NCBI GenBank assembly: GCA_025738555.1
Contig: JAOVFP010000016.1
Coordinates: forward strand, 3,100,001-3,164,000
Direction: 5' to 3'
Length of the DNA: 64,000 nt
From: Cyathus striatus
Lineage: Eukaryota; Basidiomycota; Agaricomycetes; Agaricales; Nidulariaceae
In this document: positions 21,435 through 32,334 of the stretch, one piece after another
Layout of the letters: the number at the start of each line of letters is the position of its first letter
Position numbering within the stretch: the first letter of the stretch is position 1
The notes under the pieces: model-generated
Seen by the model: only the letters and a program-made list of their open reading frames with translations
Told to the model about the DNA's origin: nothing
Databases searched by the model: none
Translations under genes and position numbers: made by a program

Positions 21435-24400
21435 ATGGCGAAAGAAAACATCCCACTTTCAGGAGCGCGGTACTCGACGCGCTTATTATCCTTTCTAATT
21501 CGCATACTCATACGCGTTTTACAGCGCGAAAACAAACATTGAGACAGAACATGTGGCTAAGAAGCGGAAGTTGGGACCGACACAGTCGTTTGGCTCGCAG
21601 CCGTTGCAGGCGCAGCCTTCTTTTATTGAGGTGTTGGAACGGTTGAAGGCTGAAAGTGGAAATGTAAAAGGTGTGCTTAAAATGTAATCCTTGTATATTC
21701 ATTCTAACTCTCGGTCAGATGTCGAAGGTGGTGCTGATTGCTGGGCAAGGCCAAACTTGCCACCCATTAACGAGAAACGAGATGCTATCAGTGTGTCTTT
21801 GGTCTTCATTCATGTTACTGTTCTTTCCTGAAAATGAAGTCTAGCATTTCAACAGATTGACGTCGACTACTCAGATTTCTCTGTAAACGCTAACAACTTA
21901 CGAATGTTTGGTGTCACTGAAGTACGCCATTTATACTTCATAACATCCTCTTTCTAACCCAGGGGATACCTTCGCAGCAAGGCCACAGCGTTGCGGCAAA
22001 TATAACACATTTCGAACCCTACTTTTATATTGGTGCTCCTCGAGGATTTACAAACGATGACGTAGAACCTTTCCGGCAACAACTGAACCGACAGACAGAT
22101 GATGCAGTGACGAGGATAGAAATAGTAACGAAGAGGAGTCTCTGGGGATATCGCGGGGATGATTCGTTACCGTTTCTTAAGATAACCACGGTTGATTCGA
22201 GGAACTTACCTAAAGTTAGAGATAAGTAATTTCTTTGCTGCTTGTCTCATTTCGTGGCCTGATTGTGTTTAACGATGATTACGCGTCTTCGAGCGGGCAG
22301 AGTGCGATTACCATGGCTTGTTCAAGGAACCTGTTTCGACATTCGAAAGCAACATTGTATACCCTCTACGATTTATGATTGATACTAAGGTCCATCTTTT
22401 GTAATTTGGCATATATGCGTGTAGCTGAACATTTGCTAGGTTGTTGGAATGAACTGGATAGAAGTGCCTGCGGGAAAGTATAGACTTATCCGGGATAAAG
22501 ACAAGAGATCCCATTGCCAAATAGAACTCGACGTCAGGTAGGAGCTCTTTCTCTTCTCCCAGCCTTGGCCTTACACACGCATACAGATTCGATGATTTCA
22601 TCTCACATGCTCCCGAAGGCGCTTGGTCTAAAATTGCCCCTCTTCGTATTCTATCCTTCGATATCGAATGCGCAGGTCGCAAAGGCATCTTCCCTGAAGC
22701 ATCTGTTGACCCTGTAATCCAAATAGCAAATATGGTAACTCGGCAAGGCGAACCTCAGCCTTTCATACGGAACATTTTCACTCTCAATACGTGCTCGCAC
22801 ATTGTTGGCTCACAGGTCCTTTCGTTTGATGACGAGGCGAAGATGCTGCAGGCGTGGAGAGACTTTGTGGAAGAGGTGGATCCAGATGTGGTTATTGGAT
22901 ATAATATTTCGGGCTTCGATTTCCCGTATTTAATGGATAGGGCAAAGGCCCTGAAGGCGATTAAATTTCCTTACCTTGGAAAGCTGAAGAGTGCGTATTT
23001 ATTTTATTTGTTTTCGATGCTTTATTGATATTGTGATCCGTAGATGCCAAGACGGAGACAAAGGCGACTCATTTTTCATCCAAAGCCTATGGACAGCGTG
23101 ATTCCAAAGAAACTGCTTTGGACGGCCGTCTGCAACTCGATATTCTTCAACTCATGCAGCGTGAATATAAGCTCCGTAGTTATACCCTGAATTCTGTCTG
23201 TTCACAGTTCCTTGGAGAACAAAAGGAAGATGTACATCACTCAGTTATCACAGATCTCCAAAATGGTACTCCAGAATCAAGAAGGCGATTGGCAGTGTAC
23301 TGTCTGAAGGTACCATATATTTTTCTTCTGCGAAGGATAAACCTGACATGGTCTTAAGGATGCCTATCTGCCACAACGACTTATGGACAAACTGATGTGT
23401 TTTGTGAACTATATCGAAATGGCACGTGTGACCGGTGTTCCATTTAACTATCTTCTAGCCAGAGGCCAGTCTATCAAAGTGTTATCTCAGCTCTACCGAA
23501 GGGCGAATGCCGAAGGTTATATTGTGCCAGCCCTCAAAGGCGAAGGCAGCGATGAGCAGTATGAAGGAGCTACCGTTATTGAACCCAAGAAAGGGTACTA
23601 CGACGTTCCTATTGCCACGCTGGATTTCAGCTCTCTATACCCCTCCATCATGATGGCTCACAACCTATGCTATACCACTCTTCTTGATAAGGCAACCATC
23701 GACCGCTTAGGCTTAGTAAAAGATGTGGACTATATCCAGACTCCGAATAATGACTTGTTCGTAAAGTCGACTAAGAGGAAAGGATTACTGCCGACTATTT
23801 TGGAGGATCTCATTGCTGCGCGTAAGAGGGCAAAGGCAGACTTAAAGAAGGAAACGGATCCTTTTAAAAGGGCCGTGTTGGATGGTAGGCAGTTGGCGTT
23901 GAAAATCAGCGCAAACTCTGTCTACGGTTTTACTGGTGCAACAATCGGAAAGCTTCCTTGCCTTGCTATTTCATCCAGTACAACGGCTTATGGCCGTCAG
24001 ATGATTGAGAAAACTAAGCAGGTTAGTGTTTATTTATACACGTAGGAGCTTACATTGACAACACCAATACAGGAAGTAGAGGCTGAATATTGCATTGCCA
24101 ACGGCCACTCCCACGATGCAGAAATCATTTATGGAGACACTGACTCTGTCATGGTTCGCTTTGGGCCCAACGATCTTGCAAAGGTCATGGCACTGGGAAG
24201 TGAGGCGGCTGACTTCGTCACCTCGAAATTCGTGAAACCCATCAAACTTGAGTTCGAGAAGGTCTATTATCCATATCTGCTTATTAGTAAGAAGCGTTAT
24301 GCGGGGCTATACTGGACCAAGGTAGACAACTATGATAAGATGGATTCGAAAGGTATTGAGGTATGTATTCATCCTCAGATGAAAGGGATTAGCGATTGAC

Positions 24401-25438
24401 TCAAGTGGGGGTTTAGACTGTCCGTCGTGACAACTGTCGCTTGGTCTCAACGGTCATTGAGACATGTCTGCATAAGATGCTGATTGACCGCGATGTTAAG
24501 GGAGCCGAGGCGTAAGTCACATTCTTCGTGCTGTAGTTACGTACTGATGAGGATTTCAGTTACACGAAGCAAACTATTGCAGATCTTCTGCAGAACAAAG
24601 TCGATATGTCGCAGCTCGTGATTACGAAAGCTCTTGCAAAATCTGACTATGCTGCGAAACAAGCTCACGTCGAACTCGCAGAAAGAATGAAGCAGCGTGA
24701 TGCCGGGTCAGCTCCTGCACTTGGAGATCGTGTTGCATATGTCATCATTAAGGGTGTCAAAGGCGCTGCTGCGTACGAAAAGTCGGAAGACCCACTCTAT
24801 GTCCTTGAAAATAACATCCCAATTGATACACGATATTATCTCGATAACCAGCTTTCTAAACCTCTGATGCGTATTTTTGAACCTATTCTTGGGGAGAAAG
24901 CTTCGTCTCTATGTAAGCCATTTCTATTAATCTCGTCATCCCAACTTACCTCGTTAACTAGTATCCGGTGACCATACTCGCACTATTCAAATTGCGACAC
25001 CTACCGTTGGAGGACTCATGAAGTTCGCCGTGAAAACAGTGACATGTTTAAGTTGTAAAACACCGTTACGTGCGAATAACAGCGTTAAAAGTAAGTCTGC
25101 TGAACTCACTCAGAAATTACTTTTTTATATCTAGCAGATGGCGCCGTTTGCAATAACTGCCGACCTAGAATTGGAGAATTGTATCAGAAACAAGTACTTG
25201 CTACTTCTCATATGCAAGTACGTTATTCAAGACTTTGGACTCAGTGCCAGCGATGTCAAGGATCTCTACATCAAGTAAGTATTAAGTCATAATCCATGTA
25301 ATTCATTCTTACGTATTCTGTTAGGATGTCCTCTGTACAAGTAAAGATTGCCCCATCTTCTACATGAGGAAGAAGGCACAAAAGGATGTTGAAGACTCAA
25401 CTGCAGTTCTCGAGAGATTTGATAATGACTCATGGTGA
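21435..25438 (+). CDS. POL3: DNA polymerase delta catalytic subunit
   Basis: Family B replicative polymerase and 3'-5' exonuclease for the lagging strand. Start [12 protein letters not shown] (21435), then a basic segment ([10 protein letters not shown]), a likely nuclear signal. Exonuclease motifs: Exo [17 protein letters not shown], Exo [17 protein letters not shown]. Polymerase motifs: [53 protein letters not shown] with both catalytic Asp. The C terminus has two cysteine clusters: CysA (CLSCKTPLR ... [10 protein letters not shown], zinc) and CysB (CQRCQGSLH ... [10 protein letters not shown], the Fe-S cluster site). Stop TGA 25436-25438. About a dozen introns. Complete and apparently functional. 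Confidence 0.96.
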
Positions 25439-25538
25439 TGCATTGTTCTATTCACTATTCTATTCTTTTGTTTGAAGTATCGTGACCGTACATCTATCCA
25501 TACTGTAGCAATAATATAACGATATTGGATGATCAAAA

Positions 25539-26303
25539 TCATAACCGGCTCATTACACTTGATGATACCCCATCCCTTTCTGCAACGAGCTCAATGATCC
25601 ATGGACTCACGTAGCCCCGAGCTTGCAGATCTTGCTTGGACAGGTATTTAGCACCTTGGATAGTGCGGAGACACGACTAAGGAAACGGAACAGACGCATG
25701 AAGATCGGCGCTATTTGACCGAAGGATTACCAAACTCACCGGAGTTCCGCATACACATTCAAATGGCTGATCCATGTTCCATTCTGTGCTGGGATAGAAG
25801 AATGTAACTAGTTGCGACTGTAAGAGGCCTTGGGCAATCGATAAACTCGCGAATGTGCCTACGCATTTCTCCTACTTTAATCCGTCTCAACGCTTGAATG
25901 TTCCATTTGGACACATCGGGAGACGACAAGTCAAATGCAATACTAGGCTCACAAGAATGGTTGACTAGATATTTACTTCAGAGATGCGTAAATACAGACG
26001 AGTTTACTTGCACTCACTGTAAACCAGATCGGAATTTAGCTCGATGTGGTCATTGGGGCCTTTGCCACATTGAACGGAAGTATAAGCCTTCGGACCAACC
26101 GTGACGCGTTCGCGCTCGAGATAGGCCATGATCTCACCTGCCTCGAACACCTTTTGAACATCAGTGTCGTTGACTTTGAAGTTTGAGAATGACATAATTC
26201 CACTTGCCTTCAGCGACTTGAGGCCAGATCGGAAGTCGCCTGGAGCAAATTCGACAACAAACTCCGGGAATGTAGGTTTGTAGAAATTTTGGGATGGTTT
26301 CAT
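25539..26303 (-). CDS. Small SET-domain protein, probable lysine methyltransferase
   Basis: Start MKPSQNFYKPTFPEFVVEFA at 26303. The SET core follows: GIMSFSNFKVN, SVQCGKGPNDHIELNSDLVY, then after an intron INHSCEPSIAFDLSSPDVSK (NHSCEP is the SET cofactor/active-site motif) and WNIQALRRIKVGEM. The next exon gives FYPSTEWNMDQPFECVCGTP and then SCL, forming a post-SET C-x-C-x4-C. It ends AKYLSKQDLQARGYVSPWII ... SSSVMSRL, stop 25539-25541. About 190 residues, so nearly a bare SET plus post-SET module. Convergent with POL3, only 100 bp apart. Substrate unknown. Confidence 0.82.
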
Positions 26304-27414
26304 GATGTTGCTGGAGGGTACCAGAATTTAAAATGTAGGGAAGTTGAAGTATGTAATTCTAAACATAAGTGCTGCTATTTAACCCTAGCCAAGGCTTCCG
26401 CATGATACTGCAACCCATGTAATGACGATGATCGATGTAATCGATTCAACAGCTACCAGGACTGACCAAGTGGCTGGACAATCGTCGACAATGTCGCGCC
26501 TTCGGAACCCGAGCGGAACAATTCGTGCTATCCTTTAGTAACACGCGTTTATCACGTGTAGGGAACATTCTCGGAAAGATTATCGGCGGACGCAACTCAA
26601 GCGCAACTTGGACGCAACGCTCATAGACGCCGACAGTTCCCGTCAAGAGTCCAAAGCTGCAAAATCCTATGAGTCTATATCTATGAGACAACTTCAACTT
26701 TTGGACTTATATCCCCTTGGCTGTTCTTTCGACCTCTCTCTCTCAGGGCAAGTGTGCGCAAACTTCAAACCGTGTGGTTGAGAAGGTCCCTTCAATGACC
26801 AACCTTTTTATTTTGCTTCCCGTCCAATTAACCAGGCTCTTGATTGCTGGGAATTTCCTTCTCCAAAGTACTACGCCATACTTTCAAAAACTAATGTGCA
26901 CCACTTCACCGACACCAATATAGCTCATGGAACCCCTCCGGAGAGCTCGTGGACCGCGCATGGGATGAGCTAAAAGTATTCAAATCCTCACGTCTTGTTG
27001 CTTGTTTCCTGCATAGTCTAGTAATCGCAATAGCAGTATCATTACCATCAGCAATGAGGGTAATGCAGCATAAAAGCATATCATTTTTCTGTGCTACTGC
27101 AACTGAACAAATTCTAATAAAAGACCTCCAAAGCGCCCTCTTCAAGGCGAAAACCAAACCTCCCCTTGGGCCTTTCGATACATCGCCTCCACCAAAACGA
27201 CTCAGGAAAGTCATCTTACACATTCCCTTCCCCTTCAAGCTTCACCGCTCACAACCTGGCCCTCTCCAACACCCCTTTTCCGAGCACAACCTGCAGCCTT
27301 CCTTTTCCCAAATCTGCCATCCCCTGCAAGCTCCACACTTCCCTCTCCGCTCACTGGCTATCCAACACCTCACTTCCCAACTCAGCCATCCCCTGCAGCA
27401 GCCAGTAACACCTA
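26304..27414. other. Left flank of the repeat island
   Basis: No supported gene. It holds one copy of a 35-bp direct repeat (26560-26594) next to a GCGTCCAAGTTGCGC-like repetitive stretch, then a C/T-rich, Ser/Pro-coding stretch (27166-27408) that leads in frame, after a TAA, into the degenerate ORF at 27415. Confidence 0.4.
26560..26594 (+). repeat. 35-bp direct repeat, copy 1
   Basis: Begins AGGGAACATTCTCGGAAAGA; 32 of 35 bases match the copy at 37646-37680 in the same orientation, and all three differences are transitions. Confidence 0.65.
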
Positions 27415-27807
27415 TTGACAACAAAACCTCAATTCATCGGAAAGCTCGAGATCATCTTGGACACGATCAATAGTGTGGGATGGACTTTCACCCACTTCCT
27501 GCACTACTTGTTTCAAAACCCGAAGGAGATCCATCAGTCAGTGCAGCATCTGCAGGTAGCTGGTCGGTTTTTGAGGGGAAAGAATGTGTACACTGTCGGG
27601 CATATTCTCGAGTTGTGGAAGAAGCATCCAGATGGTCGGTTGATGGGGGATTCGGAGAAGGAGGGGCAGATGTATTCACTGGCAGTACCATATACAGAAA
27701 TAGGATTTTCAGTAGGACGTATAAAAATCAGCTGGTCATGGTACCACTCAAAAAAGACAATGATCCATCCTGACTGTTTGATTATCCCCCACCGCCAGCA
27801 CTCCTAG
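27166..27807 (+). pseudogene. Degenerate Agaricomycete repeat-family ORF
   Basis: A Ser/Pro-rich stretch (27166-27408) stops at TAA and resumes in the same frame as KLEIILDTINSVGWTFTHF, then HYLFQNP, FLRGKNVYTVGHILELWKK, HPDGRL and MYSLAVPYTEIGF. The order (GWT..FL, FL.G...YT...ILE.W..HPDG, MYS...PYTEI) resembles a large family of dispersed hypothetical proteins I know from mushroom genomes, usually beside transposons. It ends soon after PYTEI, far shorter than those proteins, and has an internal stop. Function unknown; treated as a broken copy. The family resemblance is from memory. Confidence 0.45.
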
Positions 27808-28884
27808 CAGCATGATACATATCAATACAGTTGAACCTCTGTTAGCACATACTTCTATGAAGCCATAACCTGTTACATCCCATAGAATATTTTGTCCACC
27901 AAGTTGGTGGGTGGAAGATATGGGTCTGTAACCCATATATCATTGACACTCCATAACCCATGACTTTTGCGAGAGTTCATAACCCATATATACATCTAAG
28001 AAAGGAAATATTGCTCACTGGGCGCACTCAAGCTGTAACACATTACAGGGATGCTTGAAATATTCCCCTTATTTTAGCCCTTATTTTATTTTATTTTTCC
28101 GATTTATTTGGTGTCAGGAATGTATAGGTGGTTGCTACCTGTTACATAGCTAATTTTTTGTATATAACTGTACCTCAGTGAACTCCTGTAGTTCAACTAC
28201 AGTGTACTGTTCTCATATCATTCTTAATATGAAAACACCTCTTGAAACACTAAAGGCTGGGCTAGCGGAGGCCAAGCAACACATTAAAGAGAAGCACTGG
28301 CGGCATCACTCACTCTTAGAAAGTACCTTGCGGATAATGCTGAGCCATATGCTAGGCAACTTGAGCATCAGCTTGCGAGTTTCGGACGTGAGGCACGTCT
28401 TGAGGAGTCGCGGAGTATGGTGCCCACGACTATTATGCAGTACTTCTTGTGTTCATAATCTTACAAATTATATTACGTAATATAAGGTGCTGTCGCAGCA
28501 GCCCATAGCCCATTACAACCCATATAATAGTACATCTTTGACTCTCGCTATCGGTTTCTTTCCTGAGTAACTGTAAATGTGTATCTATCAAGTGTGTAGC
28601 ATGAGTATTTATTAAGGAAATTATTGCGTGTATTAAAGTAGTGTGCTCTCTTTTGGTGACTAATGACCTGAGGATTCTTAAGTAATCAATACTGCCAGTG
28701 GGGTGTGGGTGAGGTTGTGCACAAAGTGCACATCTCACAACTTGACTGATCTTCCTGGGAGGCTGAGATGAACACCAACTCCCATACTCTAGTCTTGACG
28801 CAACAAGTGAGTCTCAGGCCCCATATCTTAGGAAAGACCACTTACCTCTCGCATAGCCTGGCCGTGTCATATTACCCCCCCTGG
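27808..28884. other. 3' flank of the retroelement, no gene
   Basis: Contains several copies of an ATAACCCATATAT-type motif (about 27930-27995, again near 28505-28525). A 100-residue plus-strand frame at 28178-28480 has no recognisable domain. Possibly untranslated or terminal-repeat sequence of the neighbouring retroelement. Confidence 0.35.
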
Positions 28885-29983
28885 CTATGGGGTGATTGTG
28901 TATTCTGTGAAGTTGGTATGGATTTCCAGCACTGCTTGTATGTAGGGTGTGACTACTTGTGTGTGTTTTCTCAAGTATATCTGGAAGGAGTCCCCTGACC
29001 ACCTCCCTTTCGCTTTCATGACCTCAAAAGGCATCCCTCTCAGCAAGTACTCTAGCGTGGAGCCGATCCAAATGCCATGTCCTTGGATTGGTTCTCTCCC
29101 CACCAACTTTGCTGTGTCTGTTATCCACTTGAGAAAAACCACCTTTGCCAGTGCCCTGTGTTTCCCTTTTATGGCTTGATATGCAAAAAGATGTCTGTCC
29201 AGCAGGGGTTGGTTTACTCACATGTGTATTTCCATGGCCTCATTTGGGTCTGTTGGACCATTCTGCTTCACCCAATACACATCTTCACCTTCTGGGGCTA
29301 CTTTGGTCCTGGGTATCCTCAAATTCATTACCTGCTTTCTGTCGCGATCCTGTACTTTGGACATGTGTTGTGGGGTGATGTTTCTCTGTGGGTCGAAAAC
29401 ATCTCTTACTCGTTTAACTGTAAACTCCCCTAGTCTTGCTGTTGTGTAAAAGCAGGTGGTGAGACATGCGTACACTGCCATGTCTAAAGGCTTATCCAGG
29501 TCCAGGCCATTCCGGATGTTGGCTATGTGCTCAGGTGTGTATGGTTCTCACTTGCCAATTTTCAATGTTGCTGGCATTAGTTTGTCTGCTGCAGTTAGCA
29601 AGCTATCCAGCTCCTCTTGGTTGACACTCCATTCAGCACCATGTAGAAGATGCCAAGCTTTTATGCCATAAACATAGTTGTGTATGGTTCTTCCAGAATA
29701 TGAGTGTGCCATGCTGGCCATGAATGCTGGCAAAAGCTTGTGTTTAATTGGTGCTCTCTCCTCCTCTGGTATACCTCTTTTATCACAAAACACATGCAAT
29801 GCCAATATACTGCTCGCATATGTGGTGTGCATACTATCCTCCAGTGCCATCTGCAGTACATCTACCACCTTTTTAATGTCCTTGTCTGTCAATCCGGGTA
29901 TGCTTCGTGTTTGTTCCTGTGCTGTCCTCCATTTAATCAATCTTTCCCTTGCTGCACATGGGGTTGAAGTGGGGATTCCTTAG
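28885..29983 (-). pseudogene. Tyrosine recombinase (YR) of the DIRS-like element, inactivated
   Basis: One reading frame with two TGA interruptions. It shows an N-terminal SAM-like core-binding region (TYASSILALHVFCDKRGI, SYSGRTIHNYVYGIKAWHLL) and the catalytic domain: first Arg in CFYTTARLGEFTVKR, then RIPRTKVAPEG, QGHGIWIGSTLEYLLRG and KAKGRWSGDSFQIYLRKH with the nucleophile region Tyr. The conserved HxxR is HGIW: His codon 29077-29079, Trp codon 29068-29070. TGA at 29548-29550 and 29218-29220 break the frame. A strand-exchange enzyme of this type cannot be made from this copy. Confidence 0.85.
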
Positions 29984-30108
29984 GCATTAGCATTGGTGGA
30001 TATGGCATAGGTCTGTTCCTTCCTGCCTGACACCTATTCCATATCAGTAGCTGACTTGTTTCTCTTCCCCCCTTTCATGTTGCTGTGCCTCTCAAGCTTT
30101 CTCATGCT

Positions 30109-32334
30109 CTATCTGTCCTGTTCAATTGTCCACATCTCATCCTGTTGCTCTTGTGAGCTGCATCCCCCATCCCTATTCTGTCTGTTGACCTTCCTTGGCT
30201 TTGGTAGGATCAACTGCTGTGGCCATCCCTCGATTTCTGGATCATCAAATTTGACGATAAATCTTCGCACCTCTGCTGGTATTGGGATTCTAGGGAGGAG
30301 ATTCTTCTTTGTTGGGTATATGCCACATGAGGGGTTATCTGCTGGGTTATTCTTGCTTGGTATGTATCTTGTGTATACTGTTGTGTCATTCTCTTCGCAT
30401 GTGGTGTATCCTTCTGAATACATCGTTAACCCTCCAGCCCCTGCTTTGCCCTGACCACCATCCTTCAATGACCCCTGTGTTATCACCATAAACCCAGAAG
30501 TGCCTTTTTCCTTGCTCCTCAACCATGATTTGTGTGATGGTGATGACCAGTAACTTGAACCTGACTGCTTCTGCCCATCTGATGTCCCTTCCCTCCATTT
30601 TCCACCCTGTGCATAATTGCCATGCTTGCCAGTGCTCTCCAATCGTGATCCCAATCCCAACCTCTGAGCTTGCATCTGAGTATGCACTAAGCTCAATAAC
30701 CTCTGTTGGTATTGATATTTTCTGGCCAGCGTGTTCTGGCTGAGCTGTTGCTCCCACCAATCAAGGTCTTCTTTGGTGTGTTTTGGCGGGTGATGTGGCA
30801 TGAAAGGACAGTTGTGGTATAACCCCAACATAGCTTCCAGCTTTGTAAGGTATGCTCTACCTTTAGGAATGACAAGAGTTGTGTGTAACAGTTTTCCATA
30901 TAGTTTTTGAACCTGCTCCAGTGTGTGCCTGGATCTCGCTTTCCATTTGTTAATTGCCTGTATATATTTTTTCCGCTTTGTATCCAACAGTGCTACTGTC
31001 CTGCTATCCAAATCCCAGTTAAAACCCAGAAAAGGAACCACTGAACTGAATGCAATGGATTTTGATTCTTCCCATATGATTCCCAAGCACTCTGCCAGTT
31101 TGTCAATGTCCCTTTCACTGTAGCAATAGGGTTCCTCTTCTCTACTTGTTCCTCTCTGCTTGCTTGCCAGATCCTTGAATTCTGCTGACATATCTTCATT
31201 GTATTCCTCTGCCTTTCCACTAGGCATGTCCTTTCCTCTATACCATATGTGACTTTGTTCATGTATCTTTCCACCATTGTCCTCAATCTCTTTTCTCCAC
31301 CTCCTTCACTCTGTGTTATATCCTGAGAGATGTTCCCACAGTATGTGGAAGAAAATGTGATCGTCCACCCATTTTGATGCTGGGCCCATTCCCTTGTATC
31401 TGATGATCTCAAGACTTGCATCAGCTGTCTTTCCAAAAACACCCCCTGCTGAACCCAGTCTGAAATTGTCACTGGTGTTAATAGCAAATGTATCCTCTTC
31501 ACCAAGCCTGACCACCAACCCTGGCCATTGTGATGGATGTGCTGGGATTGTTCTGTATGCCTCTGTGACGTCTCTGATGGCTGCCTGAGATCCTGGTGGA
31601 AGTCTTGCCACCAATAACTAAATAGTTGAGAAGGTGCTCCATGTACATGGATAATTCTCAATGCTAATGTGTGAATTGATTGATTGTACCCCATCTTCTG
31701 ATTTGTATGGGTACGAGAAGTTGTGTATGGCCCTAAACTTCTTTGAGTTCCCTGTTTTTGGAATGAGTGACACTGGTGATGATTGGAATGGGCCAATGAG
31801 ATCTTCCACTTGTCGCTGTGTGAAAGGTCCCAGGTATCTCTCACATTGGAATTCCCTGTCAATGATATCTTGGAATGCCCTTGTGTATTGTTTGATGGAT
31901 TTATTGTTCTGAGGTGCATGTGACTTTGTGATGGTGGGGATCCCCAGATCGAAACCGTGATGCAAGCCTTCCACCACGTCCTTGTACTTTCCTTCCAACC
32001 CATATTCTTGTAGCTCTTTCTCCCACTCCCCCCACTGATATGGTGTGACTGGGTTAAAGCTTCTCTGCTTGAGGGCACCTCTGAGCCCCATGGTCCATGT
32101 TTCCACATCCTGAGCATTGGTGTTTCTCTGGGTGCATTGTACTCTGGCAACTGGCTGGCCATTGCCATTGAAAACATAAACTGTCCCCATTGGGTTTGGT
32201 GAGTTTCTTGTCCTCTCCTTGCATTGCCCATGCTCTTGTCTTTCCATCCCACAGTATCCTCTTGTTGCATTCTGAGAATTCATGTTTCTGGCGCCCCAAG
32301 CATATGGCACATGCAGGGGCACCTTGTGTTCCAC
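30109..32334 (-). pseudogene. Reverse transcriptase and RNase H of the DIRS-like element, interrupted
   Basis: A zinc knuckle (CSGCGNMDHGAQRCP) lies in an overlapping frame at the 5' end. RT blocks: LIGPFQSSPVSLIPKTGNSK, KFRAIHNFSYP, AAIRDVTEAYRTIP, FRLGSAGGVFGKTAD and the catalytic WVDDHIFF (YxDD equivalent). After it come FLGFNWDLDSRTVALLDTKR and the thumb-like KLYGKLLHTTLVIPKGRAYL. RNase H sits in another frame (30760-30386): IELSAYSDASSEVGIGI, IRWAEAVRFKLL and YGDNTGVIEGW carry its acidic residues. The main frame then resumes with YIPSKNNPADNPS. Stops: TAG 31618-31620 and TGA 31306-31308; frame change near 30720. Confidence 0.85.

Noticed and set aside
28178..28480. Plus-strand ORF with an amphipathic helix (LETLKAGLAEAKQHIKEKHW)
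   Set aside because: No domain recognised and located in repeat-flank DNA; insufficient support for a gene.
30993..32270. 425-residue minus-strand frame overlapping the RT
   Set aside because: Longest frame in the region, but its residues carry no RT motif; the true RT is in another frame with WVDDHIFF and only two stops. A long shadow, kept open by chance.
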